NCBI GenBank assembly: GCA_021234155.1
Contig: JAJEKV010000072.1
Span: forward strand, 6,305,676 to 6,369,675
Length of the DNA stretch: 64,000 nucleotides
Direction of reading: 5' to 3'
Source: Isoetes taiwanensis
Lineage: Eukaryota; Streptophyta; Lycopodiopsida; Isoetales; Isoetaceae
Shown here: positions 21,364 through 31,660 of the stretch, piece after piece
Layout of the letters: every line of letters begins with the position of its first letter
Numbering within the stretch: the stretch's first letter is position 1
Made by a program: the position numbers and the translations under genes
The notes under the pieces: model-generated
Seen by the model: the letters and a program-made list of their open reading frames with translations, nothing else
Told to the model about the DNA's origin: nothing
The model's database searches: none

Positions 21364-22606
21364 GAGCAAAAGAAAAATAAAGACCTACCCGAGGGCTTTA
21401 TGAATTTGGTTAGAACAGCACGGGAAGAGAGGTCGTTAGCTGAAAGAAGAACTGTTGAGCCAGAACCATCCGACTACGAGAGATTCTGCATGTTTGATCA
21501 AAACAATTTATATTCAATCATTCATGGTGATTGCAACGAACCTTGTCGAACGGTTAAGCCACGGGAGGACTTTACTTTGGTTATTGCTGATCTTCCCTAT
21601 GGGTTTAAGCTTAAAGACGGCAGATATCGGCGACCAGCCCTTCAAATTTTCAGAGTTTAATGCTTTTATTGAAGGAATTAAGCGATCTCAACGGCCAAAC
21701 ATTGGCGTTTGAATTCACGCTCCATTCGAGCATGCGATCAGCTTGGTGGAATCAGCTTTCAAAAATCACTTTGGTTCTCCGGTTCGCAGGGATATGAAAA
21801 CCTTTGTTCAGTAAGTCTTATTCCAGAATACAATTACTTTTCTCTTTAATTACGTAGTGTGTATTCCGGAATAGTATTTCCTGTTTCTGGTTTTCGAAGT
21901 GTTTTCTTGTTTTTGCTAATATCACTTTATATGCTTCACTAGGTACAAAACGAACATCAACTACCATGGTGGAGGACCAAGGTTGCTCAGCAAGGTAGAG
22001 TACCTTCATGTAGCTTATTGGAGTTTTGATGGGAAGAGGACCATGGATCACTTTAACACTGCCGCCTGTCAAAACTTTTCAAACGTCCTAGAGTTTCCAG
22101 CAGTCTTACAGAAATTGCAGGACCCAAGTGCACAAGGCAGGATTGTGAATCACTACCAGAAACCACAAAAGCTCATCAACCATCTCCTGGACATGTTCTC
22201 GCGGCGTCCGGAGATTGGGTACTTGATGCTTTCTCCGGGTTCTAGTACTACTATCGCATGTGCACTTAAGAAGGGCCGCAAGCGTAGCCGTGGATATTGA
22301 TAAGGAGGTCGTGCATTTTGTGAAGATGAGACTGGCTGCCTTACCTACTTTACCGGATGAAAATCGGAGTTAGGGGCCAAGTCTTCATCCGATTATGCTA
22401 AACTAACGTCCTCGAGAGATCTGACCTCCATTCTCCACTCACTAGACGATGAGGCAACCTTTGCAGAGCTTAAAGAAGTAGCTTTAGCTACCATTCCGAA
22501 GAACAAGGAGGATACAAAACTCAAGTCTCCAACAAAGGAGCGGATAGAAACGAGAAGGACGAGATGGCGTAGAGCAAAAAAAAGAATGAGGAGGACTATG
22601 ATGTAG
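21364..22606 (+). pseudogene. Beta-class DNA methyltransferase part
   Basis: After an acceptor CTTAG at 21364 the frame reads to motif IV (VIADLPYG, 21580-21603), shifts frame near 21620 and again near 21715, and crosses a GTAAGT intron at 21812. It resumes at YKTNINYHGGG near 21943 and reaches NHYQKPQKLI (about 22150). Motif I is visible only by following a short out-of-frame segment (VLDAFSG at 22219-22239), meaning two compensating one-base shifts around it. Downstream residues AC-x-x-KKGR and the basic C-terminus (RRTRWRRAKKRMRR) precede the stop. The target would be adenine N6 or cytosine N4; the sequence does not decide which. Confidence 0.72.
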
Positions 22607-22896
22607 ATCTTTGACTACTGCATATTAAAATTATCATTATTTATTACAATGAATCTTCAATATTGATGTACAACAATTTATTAAAAACATAGTACTTTTT
22701 TTTCCTTTCTATTCTGGTGCTTGTTTTTTGTAATGCTTTCAGTCTCTTCAAGTCTATGCCTAAATTTTGCTATTTTTATGATTTGTGTTTCATAAGTACA
22801 AAGTTTTCGTCTAATAATGGGCCAAAATGGCATGAAAAAAAATGCAAACCTCTAGAAATTCTTAACAACTATCAAAAAAGGCTTATTTTAGAAACT

Positions 22897-22966
22897 TGGT
22901 GTTTTTTTAAAGGGAATCTTTGAAACGGGAGTGATGCAACACTCCCGTTTAATTTGCAATCGTGTT
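22897..22966 (-). repeat. Right terminal inverted repeat with perfect hairpin
   Basis: Read inward from 22966 it is AACACGATTGCAAATT followed by an 11-bp perfect hairpin: AAACGGGAGTG (22923-22933), loop ATGCAA, CACTCCCGTTT (22940-22950). The left end has direct rather than inverted copies of the AAACGGGAG word, so the ends are not equivalent. Confidence 0.8.
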
Positions 22967-25900
22967 CCCACCTGAAAGAATGCCGAGGGTTCCCCTTGAA
23001 GAGAATAGAAGAGCGAGCAGAATAATGAAGCCTCATGACATCAGCTGTGAATTGTGCACCAAAACCAAAGCGTAAGAGACATCTCTCTAAGAAGGCCCAG
23101 TCAACACTGTCATATGCTTTTGCAAAGTCCAGCTTCAAATATACAATTTCATGGCCCTGAAGTCGAGCTCAGTAAATACCTTCATAGGCAGCAGCTACAT
23201 TGTTTAATATGCATCGTCGTGGCAGAAATCCTGACTGTGTAGAGGATATGGAATCAGCAAGAATATCCTGAAGCTTTTCTGCATAAGCTTTGGCAAAAAT
23301 CTTGTACACAGAAGATAGTAAGGTGATAGGGCGCTAGCCCGAAATTGTTGAAGGTTCCTTACACTTAGGAATAAGAGAAATGCAGCCTGAGTTGAGAATT
23401 TTGTCTAGACGCCTTTGCCTCTTGAAATCCTGAAACGCGTCGTACACATTATCGCCAACACAATCCCATAATTCCTGCAAGAACTCCACGGGAATACCAT
23501 CAATTCCAGGACACTTTCCTTTCTTCAAAAGGAAGGTAGCATCTGCTAGATCATTCACCGTAATCTCTGCTTCTAGAGTAGCTCTTTGTTCTTCAGATAT
23601 AATAGGATGTATCTTTGCCAGTAATGCCTCCTGAAAATCTGATTGGAAGGGAAGACGACGAGAAGCAAAAAAGGAAGAAAAGTGGCCATGCAGAAAGAAC
23701 TTAAGTTGCTGAGGATTAGAGATGAGAGGCCCATCTTGAACTTGGAGAGACACCATCGCAGAAGCTTGTGTCCGAATTTTTGCAGCTCTAAAAAAGAAGC
23801 ATGTGCAACGATCCCCCTCTTTGAACTATTGCAGGCCCGCTTTAACTCGAGCGTGATGAACTTGCTCAGCTTCCATCTGTCTAATGCTGGCCAAAATCTG
23901 CTTCTCCTGCTGAGCATCTGATGGTACAACAGACCTGCAAGCCATTAATTGTTGGTACAGAGCAATCAAAATCCCTCGATTAGCAGCAACTCGCTGACGA
24001 CCCCAATTCTTAGCCAAGGACTTCACGGCAGCTAGAGCATCAACAATCCCAGCCATTCCTTTCCTTCTCACAAATGCAGAGGACCAGGCTTGCTTGCATC
24101 CATCTTTAAACTCCTCATCCTTCAAGTATAAAGTGTTTAACTTGAAATAAGTCTTGGTCCTGCTATGCGATCCATCCTGAGAACTGTCAAGCATGTTTTG
24201 GCGAGAGAAATTATGCAAGTATGTAGCTGCCAATGCATTATAATAGCCCCTGTCATGACGTGCATATGCTCTACCAGCCTCAAGCCAGCCATTGCACCAA
24301 GTGAAGGTTCCATCGCCATCCACCTCTACCAAGCCACAGTCATGTATCAAGCACTGCCATTGTTCATGTTCAAAGCCTTGGATTACTTCTGATCCTCTGC
24401 CGCACCGATCCACTTCCAACTCCACCATATTGAAGTCACCCACCAGCAACCATGCAACATGAGCCCCCAGTCGAACTAGTTTGGATCTCAAAGCAGCCAG
24501 AGTGCACCTCTCTGATGAGGTCTATTGTGTGCATACACATTCACTAGTCCCCACTCTTGACCCTTATCAAACCACTTGATAATGATCCAGCGACCAAATC
24601 TGTCAGCATGACTGAACGTGACTGCTATATCATGTCTCCATGCTGTAAGGACCCCCACTTTTGCCGAGTCTGCTGCAGCCACCAAGACGTTATATTTCCT
24701 ACCGATCACAGAAGCTACCTTTGTGCTCTTGTAGACAATAGAAATCTGAATTCATTCTAGCAAGAGCCATGGAAAGTCTTCTCCTTTTAGTTGGGGAGGA
24801 AGCAACACCCCGAACGTTCCAAGAAACCAGCTTCATAATGCAGGGGGGTCTGGTGGACGGTGTTCCAAATCCGTGGAGTCACTATTAGCAGATGATACTT
24901 CCACCTGATCAGCCCAGGTCAGTCCAGAGGATGCAGGAAGGGTTGTAACAATGGTAGCCACTACTGGTTCAGCTAGAGTAGCACACTCAACAGGAAGAGA
25001 TTGTGGTGCAATAGTGTTTCTCCGACGGGCAACTCTCTTCATATGAGGGATGGACCACTCACCTCGAGATGCTTCCAGTCGTTCTTGTTTGCGAGCAATG
25101 ACTGCAAGCCTCTCACGTTGCTCATCAAGAAGAGCATCTTGGGACACAGAGGAGGCGGGAGGAGAGGGAGAAAAAGGGGCAGGAATAGACACAGGAGCAG
25201 AGGCAGGTTGGCTAGGACCCGAAGCTGCCAAGACTGGAGAGGGATCAAAGGAAGATGGAGACACTTGGCCATGGGCTGCAGATGTTGCAGGAGCAAAGGG
25301 AGGTGTTCTTCTAATGCAAAAACTAGAGAATGCCTCAGCATCAGGAAACATGTCTGCAAGCTCAGGACCATTAAGTAGTGACAAACTATATTTGAAGAAC
25401 AGTGGACCACTTTTGACCACAACAGATTTTGGGAGAGATGCATCAGCTGGAAGAGAGACACAAATACGAGGACCATTCACAATAGAGTGAGCAAGATGGA
25501 GACCCAAGCCACTAGCAATAGCCATCATGAACTCTGGAACTTGCAACTCAATAGGAAAATCTTCCAAGGCAAACCAGCATGGCATCCGAAGTGCACTAGT
25601 CCTGCTAGGCAAAAAGCCAGGAGTGTATACCTGATACAAAAGATAGTGCCCCCATAAAGGATCTACTCCCCGCTCCACCAGCTTATCAACCGCTATGGGA
25701 GACCCAAACATGATTAGGAAATAATTGTTTTCCTTATCAAGGACCTTCAAAGACTCATGCTGGGGTAGACCCAATCTCTGTAGATGTTGCTTCTAAGATC
25801 GACAAACTGACCAGTAAAGTGACACACAACAGCATGAGAGACAAGATTCTGAATACACTGCAAATGTACCCCGTGATCAATCTCAACTACAGGAAGCCCC

Positions 25901-26229
25901 GCCTGTGTGAAAGCATTGGTGCACTCATTAGTCTCATAAAAGACACTCTCTGAAGGGAGTTGAATGTCCATCTTATCTTCCGCAGCCTGTAACTCCTTCA
26001 AGTATGCAGACACTTCCTTCTTATTATTCTCCATCATAATATTCACAGTAGCCGTAACACGAGCAGAGCGTATACCAGATGTCATATCACGCTTTATCCA
26101 ATCACTAAAGCGTGCACGTGACACACGAGCAATTGTATCACTAGAGGTCCAAGGAGCAGGAGCAGAGGCAGGAGTAGGCAGAAGACCCGCAGAAGAGGAA
26201 GGAGTGGCACTACAAGAGAAGGGGTCCAT

Positions 26230-27010
26230 TAGTGTCATTGATTGTGTCGATATTTGGCCTAAAATGGCAACTTGAATTTTTTTAATAACTGACGCTATGG
26301 ATGAGGCAACCCGGTGACACAAATGTGGCAATGAGAACGTCATATATAATGTCAGCACATTTGTCACTTATAACGTCATAATGTTTGTCACTTATAACGT
26401 CAGAGGCAATGTCACCTTTAACGTCAAATATAGTGTCAGAACTTTTGTCACCTACAATGCCACCTTTTATGTCAAATATAGTGTCAGTACTTTTGTTACG
26501 TACAACGTTAGTGGCTACATCACCTGTTACGTCAAATACGGTGTCACCTAGAAGCCAACTATAATGTCAAGCATAATGCCACTATTAACGTCATTGGTGA
26601 AGTCGCTTATAGAGTCGTATGTAGCGTCATCTATAGTTCCACTTACAACTTCGCATATACAGTCGCACACCACTCATAATGCTAAATTATGTCAAACCTA
26701 GTGTCACCTCTAATAGCATCTTTAATGACACTTATAAGACATCTATTTCCTCAATACCAATGTCACCTATGTTGCCAATATCAATGTCATTTATTATGTC
26801 GTCTATATTGTCAATAATAATGTCATTTCTTGATGCATTGTTGCGATATAATTAGTTTTTCTTGTGGCACTAGTAGCTTTTTTACTAGGCCGAAATTGGG
26901 ACAATATTAATGTTAATGTGTATTGTGTCACTTCTATCATTGGATGATATAGATGTCATTGTTTATGTCGTGGTTAAGGTCATAGATAGTGACATCTAGA
27001 GAGCCAATTA
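26230..27010. repeat. Left subterminal GTCA-rich repeats of CACTA
   Basis: The words ATGTCACC, AACGTCA and ATAGTGTCAG recur every 15-30 bp. A longer unit, GTCAAATATAGTGTCAG followed by ACTTTTGT, occurs twice (about 26425 and 26470). Confidence 0.8.
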
Positions 27011-27512
27011 TGCTTTAACAAAATCATTACGAGTGACCATTCAATGTCAAAACAATGGATTTTGTAATACAATCTTATAAATTAAACTAGCCGGATGCAT
27101 AAATTCAAGAATTGCTTTGTAATGTTTTTGTGATACAAAGCTCCCGAGCTTTTATCTACTCCATATGTGTATAACATGCAAGTTTTCAAAGGCGTGCAGT
27201 CTTGGGATGAAAAGGCATGCTTCAATTTACCCCATCTATAGACTTCAAACAGAACCTAAATTGTCGAAAGCTTTTTGCATAGCGGATGTGTGTAAAATGC
27301 TACTTCAAAGGCATTAGGAGCACATTGAACCTTGATATATTATCTTTGAATGTCTTGTTGTTCCCCAATACAATGCCCAAATCAGATCCTCAATCCTCAA
27401 GCCCAACCATTCAAATTGGGCAAGCTCTTTTAGCCATACACATGTGATTATTTTAGCATTTACAGAAAAATTTGAAGAGCATTTTTTTGAAACCTAATTT
27501 TAAGAGTTTTAC

Positions 27513-27821
27513 TTACCGACAGAGGCCATGTAAAAATATCAATATCCCGTGATAGAGTTTAGAGAAACAGTGGCGTTGATACTTTCGTCTAACAATACCG
27601 AGCCAATCGAACATCTTCTTCTCTTGCATTTCGGTTCTCAAATCATTTTGTTTCTCTTGCGAATCCGCATTCATGAACCCGCATGCATTGAAAGAAATAA
27701 GAAACAGAGTCAGTATATGCATTCGTCGAGCCATAGAAGCTAAATGACGGATTTTGATGTCATCTAACCCAATCTGCAAACTTGGGCTTCTGAGAACTGG
27801 CAGCATAGAACATGCAAGCAA
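27513..27821 (-). other. Unidentified ORF inside CACTA, possible captured fragment
   Basis: A minus-strand frame includes MARRMHILTLFLISFNACG, which reads like a signal peptide, then a charged stretch (SQEKQNDLRTEMQEKK). No family is recognised. The upstream region to about 27960 is richer in GC than the rest of the element. This pattern fits exon capture by a CACTA element but could be chance. Confidence 0.3.
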
Positions 27822-28631
27822 TTACAGATGGCTTCACCATGGCTTCCGGTGGCATCACGGCATCCCACTCCATACGAAAGCTTCTGGCCGCATTTCTTGC
27901 TCTCGGGCAGCTGCAACCCTAGCGAGCAACCCTAGCTAGCAGGGGCAGCTGGCTACCGCCAGCAACAGGGTTTCAAATCCATGTCTTCTTTTGAAACCTA
28001 GTAATTATTCATCAGTGCCGTTGTAAATGCACGTTTAAGGATTAATGACTTCACATGGAAATAGGCACAGCCGGACATGCCTATAAGAGGAACAAATAAC
28101 CCTAATTTGGTTCAAAAAGCATGAGCAGATCAAGGCATATATTCACTTATTGTAGAACAAACATCTGAAATGAATATAAACTAGCAAAAATATGGGCAGA
28201 AGGAAGTAAAGGAAGCGAGCATCCAAGAAGCTATTACGAATGCTTGCATGGAGGTTGTCCAATTAGGGAAAAAAAATAGAGAGTTTTTATCATGGGCAAG
28301 TTATTGATATGTACAAAGGTGAATATAATCATCTGAGCCCGATGTTATGCTGGAGATCCATGTTTGCCAGAGATTTATCATTAAACGACGATCTTGGTAG
28401 ATAGTGGACTGGTTTAATGGAGATTTAGAAGGCAATGACATTATAATCGAATGGACCCAGAATATGGGCTGACGGGGCAAAATTGACACATTAGCTTTAG
28501 CTCCAGTGCCTAAGAAATGGAAAGGGGTCAGGCAGTCTTTTGAAGACAAGTTGAATTCTTTTCTATAAGCATCCCAACATTTTTGCTGTAAAGAATGCAA
28601 TATGTCAGTTTCCACTCTGATACAAATCTTT

Positions 28632-28860
28632 TACAGGCAGAAAATGTGTTTCCAATCAAGAGTGCAGGCACGAGCATCTAAGATTTTGCTTCAAATTTAC
28701 AAAATTATACTTGTTTTAGTTATACCTCGCCTTTTATGATTGACTACAAATATTTCACAGGTAAAAAATGTGTTTTCCAATCAAGAGTGCAGGTACGAGC
28801 ATGTAAGTTTTTGCTTCAAATTGAGAAGTTGTTATAGTTATACCTTGCCTTTTATGATTA
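28632..28860 (+). repeat. Two-unit tandem repeat (about 120 bp) inside CACTA
   Basis: Both units contain AATGTGTTT...CCAATCAAGAGTGCAGG and CCTTTTATGATT. The units differ by a few substitutions and indels. Confidence 0.75.
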
Positions 28861-29210
28861 TCTGTTGGATTGCAGGGCACTTTGTGATTGTATTATTTGA
28901 CCTTGAGTTGGAATCTTGCAATGAGTGCAACATTATTTATCCGTAACATGTACTTTACAAAACTGATCACATGTCACTCACAAGGCAATCATCATGAAGA
29001 AAGATTCATAAGGAAGCAATATTGGAAACATACATGGCAGGGAAATAGGCATGTTAAGCATGGGAGGCTGGAATGAAGTAAACAAGTATGGGATGTGGCT
29101 TGATCAAACTTTATCAAGGCAGAATCGTTTCATGGTTAAGGCAGACTACTGCTTTAATGTAGCGATCACATGGCTAAGTTTTTCTGCGGGTCACTAAACT
29201 CTTGAAATCC

Positions 29211-29430
29211 GCAGCCGTTCACATGCTGCTGACCTTTTTTGTGTGCAAAATTTTCTTGTATGGTCTGCTGAATTCACCCGATTGGTTAAGCACTTCTCAA
29301 CCAGACACAAAATTTCGACTCAGCTCGCGCGCCGTGAGTGGCGCGATGCTGAATGGAATTTTCTAAGCTACTGATGAATGGCCCAGTGCTGTCTCAGCGC
29401 TGAAAAAAACTCTTTCATGTGAACGGCCCA
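29211..29430. repeat. Inverted-repeat bounded segment inside CACTA
   Basis: GCCGTTCACATG near 29211 and its reverse complement CATGTGAACGGC near 29418 enclose about 210 bp. It may be a small hAT-like MITE, but no 8-bp target duplication is visible. Confidence 0.35.
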
Positions 29431-29939
29431 TAATATTCATCAGTTGAGCATAGCAGACATGAACCAAATAAATAGAGCAGATATAGATCAAATAATAGAG
29501 CAGACAATTTCTTTATTCCAACATCTTTTTTGTTATTTTGTAGTGCAATAATAGAGCTTACTTTTTTTCTGTATCTCTTACCATCACTTTTGTATGGATG
29601 TAGAAATCTAACTTCGTTTTATTTCTTATTTGCAGATTCTACCATCAAAAGGCACAATGATATTATCCTATTTCCTCCATTTTAAGCTTGGAGGAGCACA
29701 ATTTAGTGGGTGATTTTCTAGGCTTGAGCTAGGACATCTTATGTATTCATATAGATTATTCATGATATAATAATGGCCCAAAATTCAATCTCTGTAACAT
29801 GATGGTTAATGACATCTCTAATGTACCGCTATCATGAGTAACTAATAACTTGCAAGATAATCGTGTATTACAGTGCATCGCTATCATGTATCTGGTCTCA
29901 ATTCTGAAATTCCTAGGCAACATTTTTAAATTTGTTCTG

Positions 29940-30180
29940 TTCTTACTCTACTTTCTTCAACAATCCGATCAGGGACGTCCACGTCTCTGAGATTGATGGC
30001 TGAAATGAGCCTGGCAAACCTTCATTTTAAGAGAATGGTTTGCCGGGGCAAATTCTGGAGCGTCAACTACGGCCTCCGCTTAATGGCCTTGGCGTCAACC
30101 CAGCGAGCCATTCCCTTATACATACAAGGGCAAGATTTAATTACCAAAATTTGCAGGAGCATTTTGGCAGTTTCCTAAAA
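29940..30180 (+). other. GC-richer block inside CACTA
   Basis: The block is clearly richer in GC than its surroundings and may be a captured gene piece. The open frame at 29993-30178 has no recognised domain. Confidence 0.25.
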
Positions 30181-30689
30181 TTATATTAGGTGGGTTGATT
30201 AGTTTTGCTCATTTATATTTGGTCTTGGAGAGGATGAAGCCTATGGACTTTCCCACAGTTTTTAGCCATTAGACAAACCCCTTATGGCCAATATACGATC
30301 ATTTTCTTTGCAATATTAATACCAAAAGAAGGTTCATAACATGTTGCGAAAATTCCCATGCATTTCAAAAACATAAGAAAACTTCTATATGGCCTCTTAC
30401 TATTTGTAGCCATGGAAACCATTCAGATCCCATCTTTATAGCTTGAATCTGGAATTATCCATTACACACAATGAACATCAGTACAACCAATTAGTGTTAG
30501 TCCTTCCTTTGTGCTATTCATAATATCACTATATGAACTAACACAACATTTGGACACAACTACTAGCACAATATTTGACAACATTGATGATAGTCATAGT
30601 AACATCTATTATGGAAACATTGACGGAATTTATGACACTAATGGTGCTATTATATTTAATGCCAATACCACCACCTATAATGTTAGTAT

Positions 30690-30953
30690 TGGGCACTGAC
30701 ACTAATAATGATCTTATATGTGTAACAACTCCTGACACTATACTTGATGCTAATAACAACATCTATAACATCATTAGTGGGTACTGACATTGATACTGAT
30801 GTTATATGTGTAACAACTACTGGCACTATACTTGATGCTAACAACACCACCTATAACGTCACTAATGGGCACTGACACTAACACTGATGCTATATATGTA
30901 ACAACTGGTGACGCTATAATTGGTGCTAATAGCAACATCTATAGTGGCATAGC
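30690..30953. repeat. 88-bp tandem repeat, three units, right CACTA subterminus
   Basis: Units start at 30690, 30778 and 30866 (TGGGCACTGACACT-type starts) with exact 88-bp spacing. Each contains TATATGTGTAACAACT and a GATGCTAATA-like word. Together with neighbouring TGACACTA words they form the right subterminal region. Confidence 0.85.
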
Positions 30954-31660
30954 AAAGTTACTGACACTATTGGTGACACTAAGAGTGAGGCTATATGTGA
31001 CACAAAATGTGGCACCTGTAGCACCACTCTGTAAAAAATGTCACCAATAAGGTCATGTGTATATTTTCTAATGTTTAAGTGACGTTTTCATGACACTAAT
31101 GAACCCATTCTCTTGTAGTGTAGTAGGCAAAAATCCAGCAGAGGCAGCTAGAGAATGGGAAGCATGAGGACTAGGATGTACATGAGAATTAGGACCCGCA
31201 ATTGCAGCAGATGAGGAAGCAGTGAGAGGCAGAAATTGTTGCAAAGTAGTGGATACACTAGCAGAAGGATGTGCAAAAGCAAGAGGATTGAGACGTGAGT
31301 TGGCAAGCAAGGACGGGGGAATTGCAGAAGCACTAGATTGCATAGGGGAGGCAGAAACAGAAGAGAAAGCCATGGAAGCAGAATTGACAGAAGAAATAAC
31401 AACTGAGGAAGACATACCAGGGTTAACCATAGAGGCCGAAATGGGAAACCCCAAATCCGGCACTGATTCCGATGTTGGGCTGCTTGATGCCATATACCGA
31501 CGGAAAGCCTAGAGTCCAAGCTTTCCAACGCACCAAAAATCTTCCAAATCCGACACCCGAGGAGAGAGATACACACAGAAACGGCAAACGGCGCCTCACA
31601 TGGCGCCCACCCAACGAAACGAACTCCCTTTTTCCCAACTCAATTGTTTCCAAGCAAACA

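Larger units (their letters stand above)
19176..22606 (+). pseudogene. ParB-like / DNA amino-methyltransferase fusion gene
   Basis: A candidate start at 19176 (MVFYKGYFWK) opens an N-terminal segment (to about 19490). A basic Pro/Lys-rich linker (19542-19750) is followed by a ParB-like domain (19803-20429). An intron with GTAAGC at about 20430 and a TTGAACAG acceptor at 20488 precedes a Lys-rich exon. A second intron (donor about 20720) holds palindrome array 2. The methyltransferase comes next: GDC...VIADLPYG (about 21525-21603, motif IV), then a linker (to 21812), an intron with GTAAGT (21812 to about 21943), HVAYWSFDGK, NHYQKP, and VLDAFSG...TTIAC...GR (about 22219-22280, motif I). The stop is TAG at 22604. 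Motif IV before motif I is the beta-class order of bacterial N6A/N4C enzymes. ParB-methyltransferase fusions are common in phages and bacteria. The copy has several frameshifts and D-L-P-Y instead of D-P-P-Y. Confidence 0.78.
14595..22966. mobile_element. 8.4-kb TIR transposon with DUF7869 gene and ParB-methyltransferase gene
   Basis: The ends are inverted repeats: left AACAAGATTAAGTATT then AAACGGGAG, right (reverse complement) AACACGATTGCAAATT then AAACGGGAG, with 20 of the first 25 positions matching and a second matching block AAAGATTCCC about 60 bp in. The flanks carry CCCA on both sides (14591-14594, 22967-22970), a probable 4-bp target duplication. The element lies inside LINE ORF2, and the LINE reads on across it, which fixes both borders independently of the TIRs. 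It holds a minus-strand DUF7869-type gene (14948-18150), a plus-strand ParB-methyltransferase gene (19176-22606), and palindrome arrays at 18606-18821 and 20784-20963. I know of no described superfamily with this content. DUF7869 as transposase is inference. Confidence 0.85.
12784..24836 (-). pseudogene. LINE ORF2 (endonuclease-reverse transcriptase), interrupted
   Basis: The frame starts MKLVSWNVRG at 24836, typical of L1 endonucleases, with the WLLVGDFNMVE motif (around 24435) and TWCN further on. The reverse transcriptase follows: GKCPGIDGIP (23510 region), LISLIPK-type sequence, and LDFAKAYDSVDW (about 23100). The domain is then broken by the TIR element at 22970/14591 and resumes with RGIRRGCPL, then YVDDTFLFL (the catalytic Y-x-D-D box, about 14420). 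A CPLC...H...C zinc-knuckle type stretch and an IIWSIWKRRN motif precede the stop at 12784. This is the standard plant L1 order: EN, RT, C-terminal zf-RVT. Multiple frameshifts make it non-functional. Confidence 0.85.
26208..31120. mobile_element. CACTA (En/Spm-type) transposon, apparently non-autonomous
   Basis: Both ends carry CACTACAAGAGAA followed by GGGT-x-CATTAGTGTCAT (left from 26208, right reverse-complemented to 31120), the diagnostic CACTA terminus. The flanking triplets are TGG and TAG, a 3-bp target duplication with one mismatch. LINE ORF1 reads on across the insertion, which confirms the borders. Both subterminal regions (26230-27010 and 30540-31090) are dense in GTCA/TGAC words, as expected for transposase-binding repeats. 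The 3.5-kb middle has no TNPD-like transposase; it contains short GC-richer stretches that may be captured host fragments. Movement would need a transposase supplied elsewhere. Confidence 0.92.
24833..31493 (-). pseudogene. LINE ORF1 (RNA-binding, DUF4283-like), interrupted
   Basis: The frame starts with MASSSPTSESV at 31493 and runs to 31121, where the CACTA insertion begins. It resumes at about 26207 with a Ser/Pro-rich stretch and then a domain around VCHFTGQF and LPSRTSALRMPCWFALEDFP that resembles the DUF4283 region of plant L1 ORF1 proteins. Near 25750-25775 the frame shifts once, then continues to a TGA at 24833-24835. The C-terminal third is rich in Pro, Ser and Ala with a short basic patch (MKRVARRR). 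ORF1 proteins of this kind bind LINE RNA. No CCHC knuckle is visible. Assignment rests on position upstream of ORF2 and the DUF4283-like core. Confidence 0.75.
12631..31660 (-). mobile_element. Full-length L1-type LINE split by two DNA transposons
   Basis: On the minus strand this runs from a 5' UTR near 31660 through ORF1 (start 31493) and ORF2 (start 24836) to a poly(A) tail seen as a T run at 12631-12644, with an AATAAAG-like signal just before it. ORF1 is interrupted by a CACTA element (26208-31120). The reverse transcriptase of ORF2 is interrupted by an 8,372-bp TIR element (14595-22966). Removing both leaves about 5.75 kb, normal for a complete plant L1. The two reverse transcriptase halves fit: the right part ends around NPRHSF and the left part resumes at GSRGIRRGCPL. 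The ORF1 stop and ORF2 start overlap as ATGA. Several frame breaks show the copy is dead. The 5' boundary is approximate; a candidate target duplication beside the tail and the 5' end is too imperfect to call. Confidence 0.85.
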
